Shown: positions 25,467 to 34,400, counted from the first letter of the stretch. The stretch: 64,000 nt of DNA from an uncultured Acidimicrobiales bacterium (GCA_958295925.1 CATQHL010000001.1:1005931-1069930), one strand, 5' to 3'. The notes: generated from the letters alone by a model not told the origin. Numbers and translations are program-made.

Positions 25467-26621
25467 TCAGGAGCCTCCCGGGTACCACTCTTCGACATTG
25501 TCGATGTCAATGGGAACGTGGGTTACGTGGGTGACCCTTTGCGGGGTACCACCGTCGAGGATCTCGTTAATCATCGGCAGCAGGAACTCTCCGTAGCGGT
25601 CGGGAAAGTAGCCAATCGACATTATGAACGGGGAACTCTCATCACGAATCTCCTCGCGTGCGCCCGAGTCTGCGCCATGTGAGAGAATCACGCCAGCGTC
25701 GAGGCGACCGAGTTCCTCCATGGCGGCCACCACTGCGATCCCGGCGATGTCGTTGGTGGTGGTGATGAACAACAGCTTTGTGGCGCCGGGGTTGGCGTTC
25801 AGGTATGCGGCCGCGGCGGCCTGCGTGGTCTCGCCTTCCAACACTGCGCTGCTGTTTGTGATCGTATCCATCGTCCACTCCGGGAACGACTCCGAGATGA
25901 CCTCCATGGCTTTTACGATGCGCGCCTTGGTCTCGTCCGGCCAGTCCAGCTGCCAGACGCCGAAGATGCCCTCGATCTCGCCGCCCCAGTTCTCGTTTAC
26001 GTAGTTGACGGCGTATTCGCCGGTCAGTTGTCCAGCCGTGTCGCCGTGTGCGCCGAACCAGTAGACATCCTCGGCAGGCTCCGGAATCGGGCCATCGATG
26101 AAGATCATCGGAATGTCGGCATCCGCCATCTTCGTCAAGGTGGCTTCGTAGTTGGTGATCCCGCCATCGAAGTTGAGGTAGATGTCCACGCCCTGGGCGA
26201 TCATCGCATCGGCGTTGGCCAGCATCGTGTTGGCGTCGAGGTTGTGATCCACAGCAAAGAGTTCGTGATCGGTCTCGGCAATTACTCTCCTGACGCCATC
26301 TTCAACGTCATTGCAGAACTCGCAAGCGGTGCGGAGAAGGTTGGCGAAGCCGATAAGTCCGGGCCCAGTCGCTGGCGCAGGCGCAGGCTCAGGCTCAGCA
26401 GGCTCAGGCGCAGGCTCAGCAGGCTCAGGCGCAGGCTCAGCAGGCTCAGGCGCAGGCTCAGCAGGCTCAGCAGGCTCAGCAGGCTCAGCAGGCTCAGGCT
26501 CAGGCGCTGGCGCTGGCGCTGCCGTTTCCGCCGTCGTTGTGGTCGTAGTGGCGGTGTCGCCGCTACCGCAAGCAGCCGCCGCCAAGGACACGACAAAGAT
26601 TGCCGTTAACAGTTTCTTCAT
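25467..26621 (-). CDS. sugar ABC transporter substrate-binding lipoprotein (RbsB-like)
   Basis: A 384-residue lipoprotein. ATG 26621 follows AGGGGAG and yields a compact signal peptide with the lipobox LAAAAC (Cys18). Residues about 25-85 form a Thr run and then a Pro-Glu-Pro-Ala repeat spacer encoded by 21-base DNA repeats. The mature part is a type I periplasmic fold: MIAQGVDIYLNFDGG, MIFIDGPIPE, GEYAVNYVNEN, and FITTTNDIAGIAVVAAMEEL. It is the receptor for the CUT2 importer downstream. Unlike RbsB it has two close cysteines (CEFC) at the start of the mature domain. The sugar is not identifiable. Confidence 0.92.
   Translation of the reverse strand: MKKLLTAIFVVSLAAAACGSGDTATTTTTTAETAAPAPAPEPEPAEPAEPAEPAEPAPEPAEPAPEPAEPAPEPAEPEPAPAPATGPGLIGFANLLRTACEFCNDVEDGVRRVIAETDHELFAVDHNLDANTMLANADAMIAQGVDIYLNFDGGITNYEATLTKMADADIPMIFIDGPIPEPAEDVYWFGAHGDTAGQLTGEYAVNYVNENWGGEIEGIFGVWQLDWPDETKARIVKAMEVISESFPEWTMDTITNSSAVLEGETTQAAAAAYLNANPGATKLLFITTTNDIAGIAVVAAMEELGRLDAGVILSHGADSGAREEIRDESSPFIMSIGYFPDRYGEFLLPMINEILDGGTPQRVTHVTHVPIDIDNVEEWYPGGS
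26371..26520 (-). repeat. 21-bp repeats encoding Pro-Glu-Pro-Ala spacer
   Basis: The plus strand shows repeated gcaggctcaggcgcaggctc blocks about 21 bases apart, with shorter gcaggctca units between them. They encode the PAEPAPE-type spacer of the sugar-binding lipoprotein. Slippage could readily change spacer length. Confidence 0.85.
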
Positions 26622-26759
26622 TAGGTGCTCCCCTCTTAAGTTCTTGCGCATTTTTTGCAGCAATAAGGACTTCGGCGCGACATTAGAAAGCAATTCGGAT
26701 AATTGCAAATCGTTTAGAACCGCGCAGGTGTCAGTGATCCTTCACCTTGAGTGATTCCT

Positions 26760-27878
26760 TCACCCTGACCGCCCTGAAGCGAGTGTAACCGACTCCGCTT
26801 CGCCGCTGCGGGCGCTGCGGTAGGCCGCCTCGATGATCTCAACCGTGCGAACGCCCAGTTCACCCGGGGAGCGGTTAGGGATGTCATGCCCGCAGGCAAG
26901 GGCAACGAGCGCGTCTATCGGGCCAGCGCAGTCGTAAGCGCCAGCGTCGGGTGCAAGCGGCAGGGTCACCTCCCCTGTGTCGCAGCGGAACCTGCTCACC
27001 ATCTCACGGCTCAGGTCAACGGTCATCTGCCCCTCGTCCCCGATTATCTGCACCGTCAGGTAGTGCTTGCTGGAGTTCGCCTCCAGGTGCGCGGACGCTC
27101 CAGAGAGGCTGCCTAGAGCGCCGTCGGCAAAACGAATCGCAATGACGTCGTGAAACTCAACTTTGGCCTCTGGGGGAGTCGCCATCATTGAAAACACCTT
27201 CCGTCCGCGCAGCCCGGTCAACCAAAGTCCCAGGGCGAGAGCGTGTGAGAGCTGCGCCTGTGCGTATCCCCCGCCAGAGACGGCAGGGTCGGAAAGCGTC
27301 TCAGGGCGTGGCGTGAGTTCGGGCACGTGCTCGGTGCCCACGATTTCGCCTGCCGACTGATCTGCGGCAAACGACGGCTGCCGCCCCAGGAGGGCTTCGC
27401 GCGTGGTGGACGACATCACAATCGACATGTGCTCGATTGTCCCCACCCCGCCGTCTGACAGCATCAAGTCGCGGGCGGCAATGACGATCTGCTTGTAATG
27501 CCAGCCATGGGCGATCAGCAGGTGCCGCCCCTCGGCAGCGGCCACGTCAACGAGGTCTTGCGCCTCGCCTGCCCGCATGGTGAAGGGCTTCTCCACCAGC
27601 ACATGCGCTCCCGCCCTCATGGCGGCCTTTGCGTGCTCATGGTGCCATCGGACAGGGCTGGCCACCACCACGATGTCGGGCTCTGCCTCCAGCACCCCCC
27701 TGTAGTCGGTATGGGCGGAGGCAAACCCGAAGCGAGACCGCACTATCTCCAGCAGTTCCGCATCGGGACGGTTGACGGCCGCGAACTCCACCACATCGGA
27801 GTGTTCCCCCAGGCGTGGCAGGTGAGAGGCCACGCTCCAGGCTCCAGCACCTATTACACCCAGCTTGAGCTTTTTCAT
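26760..27878 (-). CDS. Gfo/Idh/MocA family oxidoreductase
   Basis: A 372-residue sugar dehydrogenase with a standard Rossmann start (KLGVIGAGAWSVASHLPRL), VVVASPVRWHHEHAKAAM and the catalytic lysine in VLVEKPFTM. The C-terminal domain contains GGGYAQAQLSHALALGLWLTG. Unlike the second Gfo/Idh protein at 23182 it keeps the GxGxxx loop and EKP. ATG 27878 overlaps the kinase stop by ATGA. It likely oxidises a hydroxyl of the imported sugar or polyol using NAD(P). A 138-base gap follows before the binding-protein gene starts, which may contain a separate promoter. Confidence 0.92.
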   Translation of the reverse strand: MKKLKLGVIGAGAWSVASHLPRLGEHSDVVEFAAVNRPDAELLEIVRSRFGFASAHTDYRGVLEAEPDIVVVASPVRWHHEHAKAAMRAGAHVLVEKPFTMRAGEAQDLVDVAAAEGRHLLIAHGWHYKQIVIAARDLMLSDGGVGTIEHMSIVMSSTTREALLGRQPSFAADQSAGEIVGTEHVPELTPRPETLSDPAVSGGGYAQAQLSHALALGLWLTGLRGRKVFSMMATPPEAKVEFHDVIAIRFADGALGSLSGASAHLEANSSKHYLTVQIIGDEGQMTVDLSREMVSRFRCDTGEVTLPLAPDAGAYDCAGPIDALVALACGHDIPNRSPGELGVRTVEIIEAAYRSARSGEAESVTLASGRSG

Positions 27879-29431
27879 CCTCCAACTCCGGGTTGGCTAT
27901 TTGACTCGCCCTGCGGTGGGCCTGTCTCTGCAAGAGAGTCGACCAGGGCTCGAAACCGTTCAAGCTTCCCCCTGTAGCGGGCGACGCTCGCCGCATCCGG
28001 GCGATACTCAGACTTGACAGGCGTTCGGACTCCGTCGATGTCTGCGCCTGAGCCCAGGCCTGCCAGCAAAGCAGCGCCCACCGCCGCCGCGTCGCCGCTC
28101 GCTGTCGACTCCACTCCCACGCCAAGGACATCGGCGAAAATCTGCATCCAAATGTCGGATCGCGAACCGCCGCCTACGGCTCGCAGCGATTCGACCCGTC
28201 CATATTCCTCGCCCATTTTCTCCGCCATCACGGCGGTCTCCATCGCAACCCCCTCCAGCAGGGCGCGAACGATGTCGCCCTCCCCGGTTGCGAAGGTGAG
28301 GCCACACAACACGGCGGCGGCATGCGGGGAGTCAAATGCCGTGCGCGATCCTGCGAAGTGGGGAATGGCCGTCACGTCGGTCTCCACACCTGCGGCCATT
28401 CCCACGATTGCGTCGTATGCCTCGCTGCCGTGACCGTCCGAGCCTGCCGAATCCGCCCAGGCGACTCTGCCTTGTCGAGGAGAGGAGGAATGCCTATGCC
28501 CGAACGTGTCCCGGTACCAGCGCAGAACCGCTCCACCGGCCGGTGTTCCGGCGACTGCCAGCGATCCGTCCCGAAAGTAGGGCACCGTTGGGATCATCCC
28601 GGCAGGCGTCCCCGGGGGAATCGCCTTAGCCAGGACTGCAACCGTCCCCAGCGAGAGCAGGGCCGGGTCACCGGACGTAGTGCCAGCGCCGAAGGCGGCG
28701 CACGCCTGGTCCAGCCCGCCCGCCACCAGCAGGGCGCCCCCGGCGAGGGACAGATCGCTGCAGACCGAAGGAGGGATTTCCCCGACGACGGCTCCCGATG
28801 GAACCAGGGCGGGCAACTTGGCTGCGTCCACGCCTGCGGCCTCAAGAATTTCAGGCACCCAATTCCCGGTTGCGGGATTGAAGGCCATCGTGCGAGCCGC
28901 CATGGTGTGGTCGATGACCGGTTCGAGCCCGAGCCGCGCAGCCGCCAGACCGCCGTACCCGACAAGCCACCTTGCCGCTGTGCAGACGTCGGGGGCCTCG
29001 ACCGCCAGCCATTGCCACTTGGCCACCGAGTAGTGAGGCTGCGGGCGTTGGCCTGTGAGTTCAGTGATCCGCTCCGTCCCCAGCGTCTCCATCAGCCGCC
29101 GATAATGGGCGACGGAACGGGCGTCAAACGAGACGATTGACCGGGTCAGGGCACGGCCGGCGGAGTCGATAGGCGTGACCGCCTCGCCGAGGCAGGCAAA
29201 AGAGAGAGCCCTTGGCGGGCCGAGGCCGGAACGGACGGCAGACGCTGAAGCCTCTCGCACAACCTCGCAGACGCCCGCCCACACCACATCGGGGTCGAGC
29301 TCCGCCCGGCCCGGCCACTGCGCCTCCAGCCGGTATTCGCGGTAGGCGGTTGCAGCCGGAGCGCCGTCCGGCGGGGAGACAACGGCAGCCTTGCAGCCGG
29401 TAGTCCCAATGTCGACGCCCAAAAGTGTCAT
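27875..29431 (-). CDS. FGGY-family carbohydrate kinase
   Basis: A 518-residue kinase of the xylulokinase/gluconokinase class. The phosphate-1 loop LLGVDIGTTGCKAAVV is at the N terminus; GGLDQACAAFGAG (catalytic Asp), LLSLGTVAVL and the adenosine motif AVGGGSRSDIWMQIFADVLG are in the C-terminal half. It phosphorylates a ketose or polyol with ATP. Placed between the class II aldolase and a dehydrogenase, it would generate the ketose phosphate that the aldolase cleaves. The start ATG 29431 lies 31 bases after the aldolase stop, and its stop overlaps the next gene by four bases. Confidence 0.93.
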   Translation of the reverse strand: MTLLGVDIGTTGCKAAVVSPPDGAPAATAYREYRLEAQWPGRAELDPDVVWAGVCEVVREASASAVRSGLGPPRALSFACLGEAVTPIDSAGRALTRSIVSFDARSVAHYRRLMETLGTERITELTGQRPQPHYSVAKWQWLAVEAPDVCTAARWLVGYGGLAAARLGLEPVIDHTMAARTMAFNPATGNWVPEILEAAGVDAAKLPALVPSGAVVGEIPPSVCSDLSLAGGALLVAGGLDQACAAFGAGTTSGDPALLSLGTVAVLAKAIPPGTPAGMIPTVPYFRDGSLAVAGTPAGGAVLRWYRDTFGHRHSSSPRQGRVAWADSAGSDGHGSEAYDAIVGMAAGVETDVTAIPHFAGSRTAFDSPHAAAVLCGLTFATGEGDIVRALLEGVAMETAVMAEKMGEEYGRVESLRAVGGGSRSDIWMQIFADVLGVGVESTASGDAAAVGAALLAGLGSGADIDGVRTPVKSEYRPDAASVARYRGKLERFRALVDSLAETGPPQGESNSQPGVGG

Positions 29432-29462
29432 TTCACGGTCAGCCCTATGAGGTGCTCATAGG

Positions 29463-30095
29463 TCAGGCCACGACCATTTCCGCTCCGACGTGCTGCAGTG
29501 TCTGCGGCTGCCCGGCCCCGAGGGCAAGCAGCAGAACCTGGGCGTTGAACTCGATCCCCACCGAACGGTCGGCGACCTGCGTCACCGTTTCCCCCACGAC
29601 CAGCAACCCATGGTTCTGCCAAACCACCCCGTGGCTGTCGCCCATCACCTCAAGCATTTCCTTAACGAACTCCCCGCCGCGCTTGTAACGGAAAGGCATG
29701 ATCGGCACCATTCCGTTGGCAGATTTCAGGCCTGTGGTGGTGATGGGCGCGATGTGCCTGTTCAAAGCCCCGCAGGCATTCACATATGGCGGCTCCGTGT
29801 GAAGCACGGCGTTCACCTTCGGGCGGGCGGCGTAGACGGCAACGTGGAGTTGGGCGTCGTAGGAGGGCTCCCGATGTCCGTCCACCTTTTCGCCTCCGGC
29901 GTTGAGCACCACAAGGTCGTCCACAGTCATTACGTCGTAGGGGTAGGCGTGGGGAGTCACGACGATGTGACCGGTGCGGATGTCGCGCGCGCTGAGATTC
30001 CCCTGGTCGGCGGGCATGAGCGACAGCTTCGAAAGCCGCTGCATCGTCTCTACCACGCCCGTCTGAAGCTCCGCTGAAACCTTCTCTTCACTCAT
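29463..30095 (-). CDS. class II aldolase/adducin family protein
   Basis: A 210-residue homologue of fuculose/rhamnulose/ribulose phosphate aldolases and epimerases. It has QGNLSARDIRTGHIVVTPHA, PSYDAQLHVAVYAARP, VLHTEPPYVNACGAL and VWQNHGLLVVGETV. In typical members the zinc ligands come from an HTH motif and a later histidine, with a catalytic Glu in SSE. Here the second His is Glu (HTE) and the SSE glutamate position reads SYD, so the metal site is altered. AAGGAG precedes ATG 30095. It is the first gene of the leftward sugar block, read from the 234-base gap shared with bacterioferritin. Confidence 0.9.
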   Translation of the reverse strand: MSEEKVSAELQTGVVETMQRLSKLSLMPADQGNLSARDIRTGHIVVTPHAYPYDVMTVDDLVVLNAGGEKVDGHREPSYDAQLHVAVYAARPKVNAVLHTEPPYVNACGALNRHIAPITTTGLKSANGMVPIMPFRYKRGGEFVKEMLEVMGDSHGVVWQNHGLLVVGETVTQVADRSVGIEFNAQVLLLALGAGQPQTLQHVGAEMVVA

Positions 30096-30233
30096 TTGCC
30101 TGCTCCTTGTGTAGATCGCCTCAGACGTCGGGGGACGCCAATTGCACGGAATGTTACCTATCCCAGCCTGGACTGTCCGTCGACATTCTCACTGCTCCGC
30201 CATCGGCGTGCCTTCCCCCAATCGCCGCACGGC
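30096..30233. other. intergenic region upstream of the sugar operon
   Basis: This part of the divergent gap contains no gene I can support. It must carry the promoter for the leftward aldolase-kinase operon, but I could not pick out a convincing -10/-35 pair on the minus strand. Confidence 0.5.
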
Positions 30234-30261
30234 TGAGACATTCGGCCAGGCGGGTTATAAT
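30234..30261 (+). promoter_or_regulatory. sigma70-type promoter of bacterioferritin
   Basis: TGAGAC (30234-30239) and a perfect TATAAT (30256-30261) are separated by 16 bases. Transcription should start near 30268, giving a leader of about 60 bases before the bacterioferritin ATG. Confidence 0.75.
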
Positions 30262-30282
30262 GAAATCGTCAAAGGGGTGAAA

Positions 30283-30300
30283 TTTAGGTTTGAACCTAAA
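30283..30300 (+). promoter_or_regulatory. DtxR/IdeR-like palindromic operator in bacterioferritin leader
   Basis: TTTAGGTTTGAACCTAAA is a perfect palindrome of eight-base arms around a TG centre. It closely resembles actinobacterial iron boxes (TTAGGTTAGNCTAACCTAA) though one base pair shorter. It lies about 15-32 bases after the predicted transcription start, where a bound repressor would block elongation or initiation. Confidence 0.65.
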
Positions 30301-30329
30301 GACGAGACTCTCAGGCAGGAGGATGGAAA

Positions 30330-30800
30330 ATGAAGGGTTCACCGGAGATCATCGACTTTCTGAACGAGTCCCTTGGAGCTGAGCTGACCTCCATCAACCA
30401 GTACTTCGCCCATTACAAGATGTGCGAGAACTGGGGCTGGAGCCGCTTGGCTCATCACTACCGCGCCGAGTCCATCGAGGAGATGGCTGACGCCGAGAAG
30501 ATCATTGACCGCATCCTGATGCTCGACGGGCTGCCCACCAGGCTGACCGTTGACGGGGTGAGCCTTGGCAAGACCCCTGAGGAGCAGATCAGGCTGAACC
30601 TTGCGCTGGAAGTCGAAGCCGTGCAGCGCTACAAGCGGGGTGTAGCCCTGGCGCTGGAACACGGCGACCACGCCACGCGCAACATGCTCGAGGAGTTCGT
30701 GGCCAGCGAGGAGGAGCACATCGACTGGCTCGAGACGCAGCTGAACATCATCTCCGAGATCGGCATAGCGAAGTACCTCCAAACCCAGGTCGGCGACTAG
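30330..30800 (+). CDS. bfr: bacterioferritin
   Basis: A 156-residue iron-storage ferritin-like protein, normal length for the family. Ferroxidase ligands visible are Glu18 (LGAELTSINQYF), Glu51, Glu94 (LALEVEAVQRYK), Glu127 and His130 (SEEEHIDWLE), and the haem-ligand position Met52 is kept in IEEMADAEKI. However the family's EEMxHA reads EEMADA, so the His54 di-iron ligand is replaced by Asp. The ribosome site AGGAGG is seven bases before ATG 30330. The gene has its own sigma70-like promoter and a DtxR-like box in its leader, suggesting iron-responsive control. It would form 24-subunit cages in the cytosol. Confidence 0.95.
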   Translation: MKGSPEIIDFLNESLGAELTSINQYFAHYKMCENWGWSRLAHHYRAESIEEMADAEKIIDRILMLDGLPTRLTVDGVSLGKTPEEQIRLNLALEVEAVQRYKRGVALALEHGDHATRNMLEEFVASEEEHIDWLETQLNIISEIGIAKYLQTQVGD

Positions 30801-30874
30801 CCCCCTCTGGTGCCCGCGCCGGGTGCCTGCCAATTCCGCCGGGGCCGTCAGATCTCAAGAGGATGCAAAATCCC

Positions 30875-30988
30875 ATGGACACAAAGCGGGGCATCGCAGA
30901 ATTTAAGGAGGCGCTGGGCGCTTCGGACTTTCAAGACCGAATGCATGAAGTCTTCGCCGAACTTCGTCGGCGGTCGCCCGTCTACTAG
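30875..30988 (+). CDS. short open frame, 37 residues, unknown
   Basis: ATG 30875 with AGAGGA about 11 bases upstream opens a 37-codon frame, beginning MDTKRGIAEFKEALGASDFQ and ending RRRSPVY. It is amphipathic and helix-prone. I recognise no family. It sits directly upstream of three gene fragments, so it may be another truncated remnant rather than a functional small protein. Confidence 0.3.
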   Translation: MDTKRGIAEFKEALGASDFQDRMHEVFAELRRRSPVY

Positions 30989-31044
30989 AGCCCGTCGCTT
31001 GCCGACGGAAGGATGACACGTGAAGACGGCATCGCAATACCGCC

Positions 31045-31185
31045 CCGTTTTATGGCTACGGGCAGTCCGAGACCTGGCTGGGAAGGGTGCTGAGCGCCAA
31101 GGCCGACCTGATGCGCGCCGCCTGCCGTCGTCACGATGTGGCGTTCACTGCCGCCGCGTTGCAATATCCGCTGCGCCAGACGGGC
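31045..31185 (+). pseudogene. aldo/keto reductase C-terminal fragment
   Basis: An open stretch reads FYGYGQSETWLGRV and then LMRAACRRHDVAFTAAALQYPLR. This matches the segment of aldo/keto reductases where a helix with ACARHGVPLAAAALQFPL precedes the C-terminal barrel strands. Nothing of the catalytic core is present. It runs without a stop into an unrelated enzyme tail. Confidence 0.55.
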
Positions 31186-31314
31186 CTCGAAGCCGGACGA
31201 GACGCCGTGTTCACCTTCAATTCCAGCATCGAAGACGGCTGGATCGTGCTGGGAGACAGCCCCGGGTCGGGCATCGTCTTCGACTACGACGCCCTACGCC
31301 GCCACCAGGTAAGG
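31186..31314 (+). pseudogene. enolase-superfamily (mandelate racemase-like) C-terminal fragment
   Basis: In the same frame as the aldo/keto reductase remnant the sequence reads SSIEDGWIVLGDSPGSGIVF, then DYDALRRHQV. The form DGxIxLPDxPGLGVExDEEALRRY is the typical ending of mandelate racemase/galactonate dehydratase proteins. The catalytic barrel is missing. This is a remnant joined to its neighbours by past recombination. Confidence 0.5.
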
Positions 31315-31400
31315 CGCCCCGGTGAGGCTCTACTTCCTCTACAGCCCCTCAGGCGCGGAGAAGCGCATCATAGAAAAACGCTTCCGCTGAGAACCAGCGG
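31315..31400 (+). repeat. 86-bp direct repeat, left copy (cupin gene 3' end)
   Basis: These bases match 41440-41525 with one substitution. They encode the last 25 or so residues of the cupin at 41102 (VRLYFLYSPSGAEKRIIEK) including its stop, here without the rest of the gene. The match stops abruptly at both ends, marking a recombination scar at the left edge of the accessory island. Confidence 0.9.
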
Positions 31401-31493
31401 CGCGTAGCCCCCCTGCGGGGCGGGGCGCGGCGGAGCGCAACTCCAATCAGGTGTTATACTTTCAAAAAGTCACCTCTTGAGCATGGAGATGAA
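31401..31493 (+). promoter_or_regulatory. leader of the Cys-rich protease gene
   Basis: The stretch holds a short GCCCC/GGGGC hairpin, then a TATACT hexamer at 31455-31460 and the ribosome site GGAG six bases before ATG 31494. TATACT is a plausible -10 element, but I see no convincing -35 sequence. Confidence 0.4.
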
Positions 31494-34400
31494 ATGCACA
31501 GTGGCGGACGAACATTCTCAGACCGGTTGGACAACCTTCTGAGGTGCGTTGAGCCCGGCGACTCTCCTGCGGCGCGAGCATCGGCGAAGCGGGCATCCGG
31601 CTCTGTAGCAGGTTCCCGCAAGAGCGGCTCTTCTTGCGCAGCTAGCTCCTCCCGCGCTGGCAAGCACCCAAGTTCCGGCCGTCCCGGCGGCAAGCGTTCA
31701 GGTTCCGGAGCCAGGCGGCGCGGCGGGGGTCGCGGTGGCGGGCGTGGGCGGGTTTGGCGGAGGCGTGTGTGGGTGTTGCGCAGGTGCTGCGGGGCGGGGG
31801 TTTCGTGTGTTCTCTCGTTGTTGCTGTTTTCGATGGCTGTGGCGGGTGCTGCCGTGCTGGGCGCGGGGGAGGCCGCGGACGAGCCTCCTTCCCCGCCGCC
31901 GGGGGAGATGTTTGCGGCGTCGGGCGGCGCAGGTTCGCCTGCGTCTTCGTCGGCGTCGTGCCCGGTCGGTTACACGTTCCGCCCGAGCAGTTTGTCTTGC
32001 GTGAGGGTTCAGACCCGGGCGGCGTCGCTGGCCTGCCCGTCTGGGTCCTCGGTGGTGAGCCTGGGCATGGTGACGGCGTGGGCGTGCCGGGTGGATCACG
32101 GCGCCGCGTCGGTGAGTTATTCCTGCGCGCAGGGGACGCTGGTGACTGTCGCGAGCGGCGCGCTGTGGGCGCTGGCATGCAAGATCACCGCCTCGCGAGG
32201 CGAGTCGAAGTCGGCGTCGGCTTCCTGCTCGCCTAGAGGGTCGCCCACCTCTTGCCGCTACACAGAGTTGGTGAGTGCCCGGCGGACACAGTCCGCCACG
32301 GCTTCCTGCTCGCCCAGCGGGACGCCCACCTCTTGCCGCTACACCCAACTGGTGAGCAGCCGCCAGACACAGTCCGCCACGGCTTCGTGTTCGCCCAGGG
32401 GCACGCCCACCTCTTGCCGCTACACCCAACTGGTGAGCAGCCGCCAGACACGGTCGGCTTCTGCTTCGTGTTCGCCCAGGGGGTCGCCGACTTCTTGTAG
32501 CTATCTGGTGAGGTTGTCGAGTTCGGCTTCTGCGTCGTGTTCGCCCAGGGGGTTTCCTACGTCGTGTCGTTACACGACGATTTCAACCCGGTCGGCTTCT
32601 GTGAGCTACATACCCCCGGCGGCTTTCGTGTACTCCTGCGCGTCGGGTTGGAGCCGATCAGGCAGCACCTGCTACAAGTACGTGACCCGCTACGGCACCC
32701 TCAGCTACACGTGCGCGTCGGGTTGGGTCAGATCAGGCAGCACCTGCTACAAGTACGTGACCCGCTACGGCACGCTCAGCTACACGTGCACGCCCGGTTG
32801 GAGCCTCTCCGGCAGCACTTGCAGCCGCACGGCGACGCGCACCGTCACCCGCTACGGCACGCTCAGCTACACGTGCACGCCCGGTTGGAGCCTCTCCGGC
32901 AGCACTTGCAGCCGCACGGCGACGCGCACCGTCACCCGCTACGGCACGCTCAGCTACACGTGCACGCCCGGTTGGAGCCTCTCCGGCAGCACTTGCAGCC
33001 GCACGGCGACGCGCACCGTGATCCGTTACGGCTCGTTGAGCTATTCGTGCGCGTCGGGGTGGGTCCTCTCCGGCTCTACTTGTAGCCGCACGGTGACGGC
33101 TGTTTCTTACAAGGCGCCCGCTGCGAGCAGTTCCTGCGTAACGGGGTCGCTGTCGGGGGGGCGCTGCCACTCCTGGGTCGCGCCGGTGAAGGCCTGCCCC
33201 ACTGGGTGGTCGCTCAGCGGCTCCACCTGCAGCCGCACCCTCACCACGTCGCCCGCATACACATACACCTGCCCGGCAGGCAAAACACTCAAAGGAACCC
33301 GCTGCCACACAACCACCACGACAACGACCACCACGACCACTACGACCGCCGCGGCCCCTAAGCCGCCGCCTCCGCCTCCCGCCGCGACGACCACGACGAC
33401 TACGACCACTACGACTACGACAGCGGGCGTTTCCCCGGAATTAAAGGTCAACCCTCAGGCGATGACCTGCAGTGTTGGGTTGATCTGGCTTCCTAGCAGT
33501 GCGTGCGTGCCTGTGAACCCGCCCGGGGCGCCTTGGAGTGTAAGCCTTTACCCGACACCCGGGGGGTTCAAGGTGTATTGGCGGGCCCCCGCTTCCATCG
33601 GCCACTCGCAGGCGTCGATCAGGCGCTACAACGTGGAGTGGGTGCCTCTCCTTGGGCCGCCGCCCTTCGCGCTCGTTGTAGGCGCCGACGTCGCGGGCGG
33701 CGGGGCGTTCCTGAAATACGAGATCACAGGCCTTACCGACGGCGCCGAATACCGCATCCAGGTCAGGGCCACGAACAGCGGCGGTCTCTCAACGCCCAGC
33801 GCTTCCACCACGCGCACCGTCAAGAGCCCAAGCACCGCGGGCTGGCAGCCCTACAGGCTGAACGACTGGGGAGCGGCGAGGTTCAACGAGGCGTTCGCCC
33901 GGGGGGAAATCCTCATGGTCTGCGCCCGCTCCGCCGACACGGCGTTCGGGGGCCGCGTCTCCGACGCCGTCGACGCCTGGAACGACGCCCTGAAACCGGC
34001 GGGCTCCGATTTCCGCGACGTGTTCACATACGCGGGGAGGTACACCACCGACACCGACTGCGGGGAGGTCGAGAACACCAGTAGGGGGATCCTCATCGAC
34101 CCGCGGGGGACCTCAGACATCGCAGTAATGGACTACCGGACCAATCACGCCGACGCCCGCTGCCCCCTCCTGGGGTGCGCGATAACCGCGCCTCCTGGCA
34201 CTACCTACGACAAGGGCTACGGCCCCCCGCTGGTGACCGGGTCGGTGACTCAGATACTCGGCTTGAGCGAGAATGTCTTCCGCCACGAGATCGGCCACTT
34301 CCTCGGCCTCGACGACTACGGGTACGAATGCGCCTGGGAATTCGCCGAGACACCTCCAAGCCGCCGCAGGGCGCGGGTGCCGTCCCTGTACTCATACAGC

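Noticed and set aside
26371..26520. 21-bp direct repeats as a replication origin or iteron array
   Set aside because: They lie wholly inside the spacer-coding part of a lipoprotein gene and translate to a Pro-Glu-Pro-Ala repeat; no replication gene is nearby.
32211..33041. Regular repeats in the Cys-rich gene as a possible CRISPR array
   Set aside because: Units are contiguous coding repeats of 81-87 bases with no unique spacers, all in frame with one long protein.
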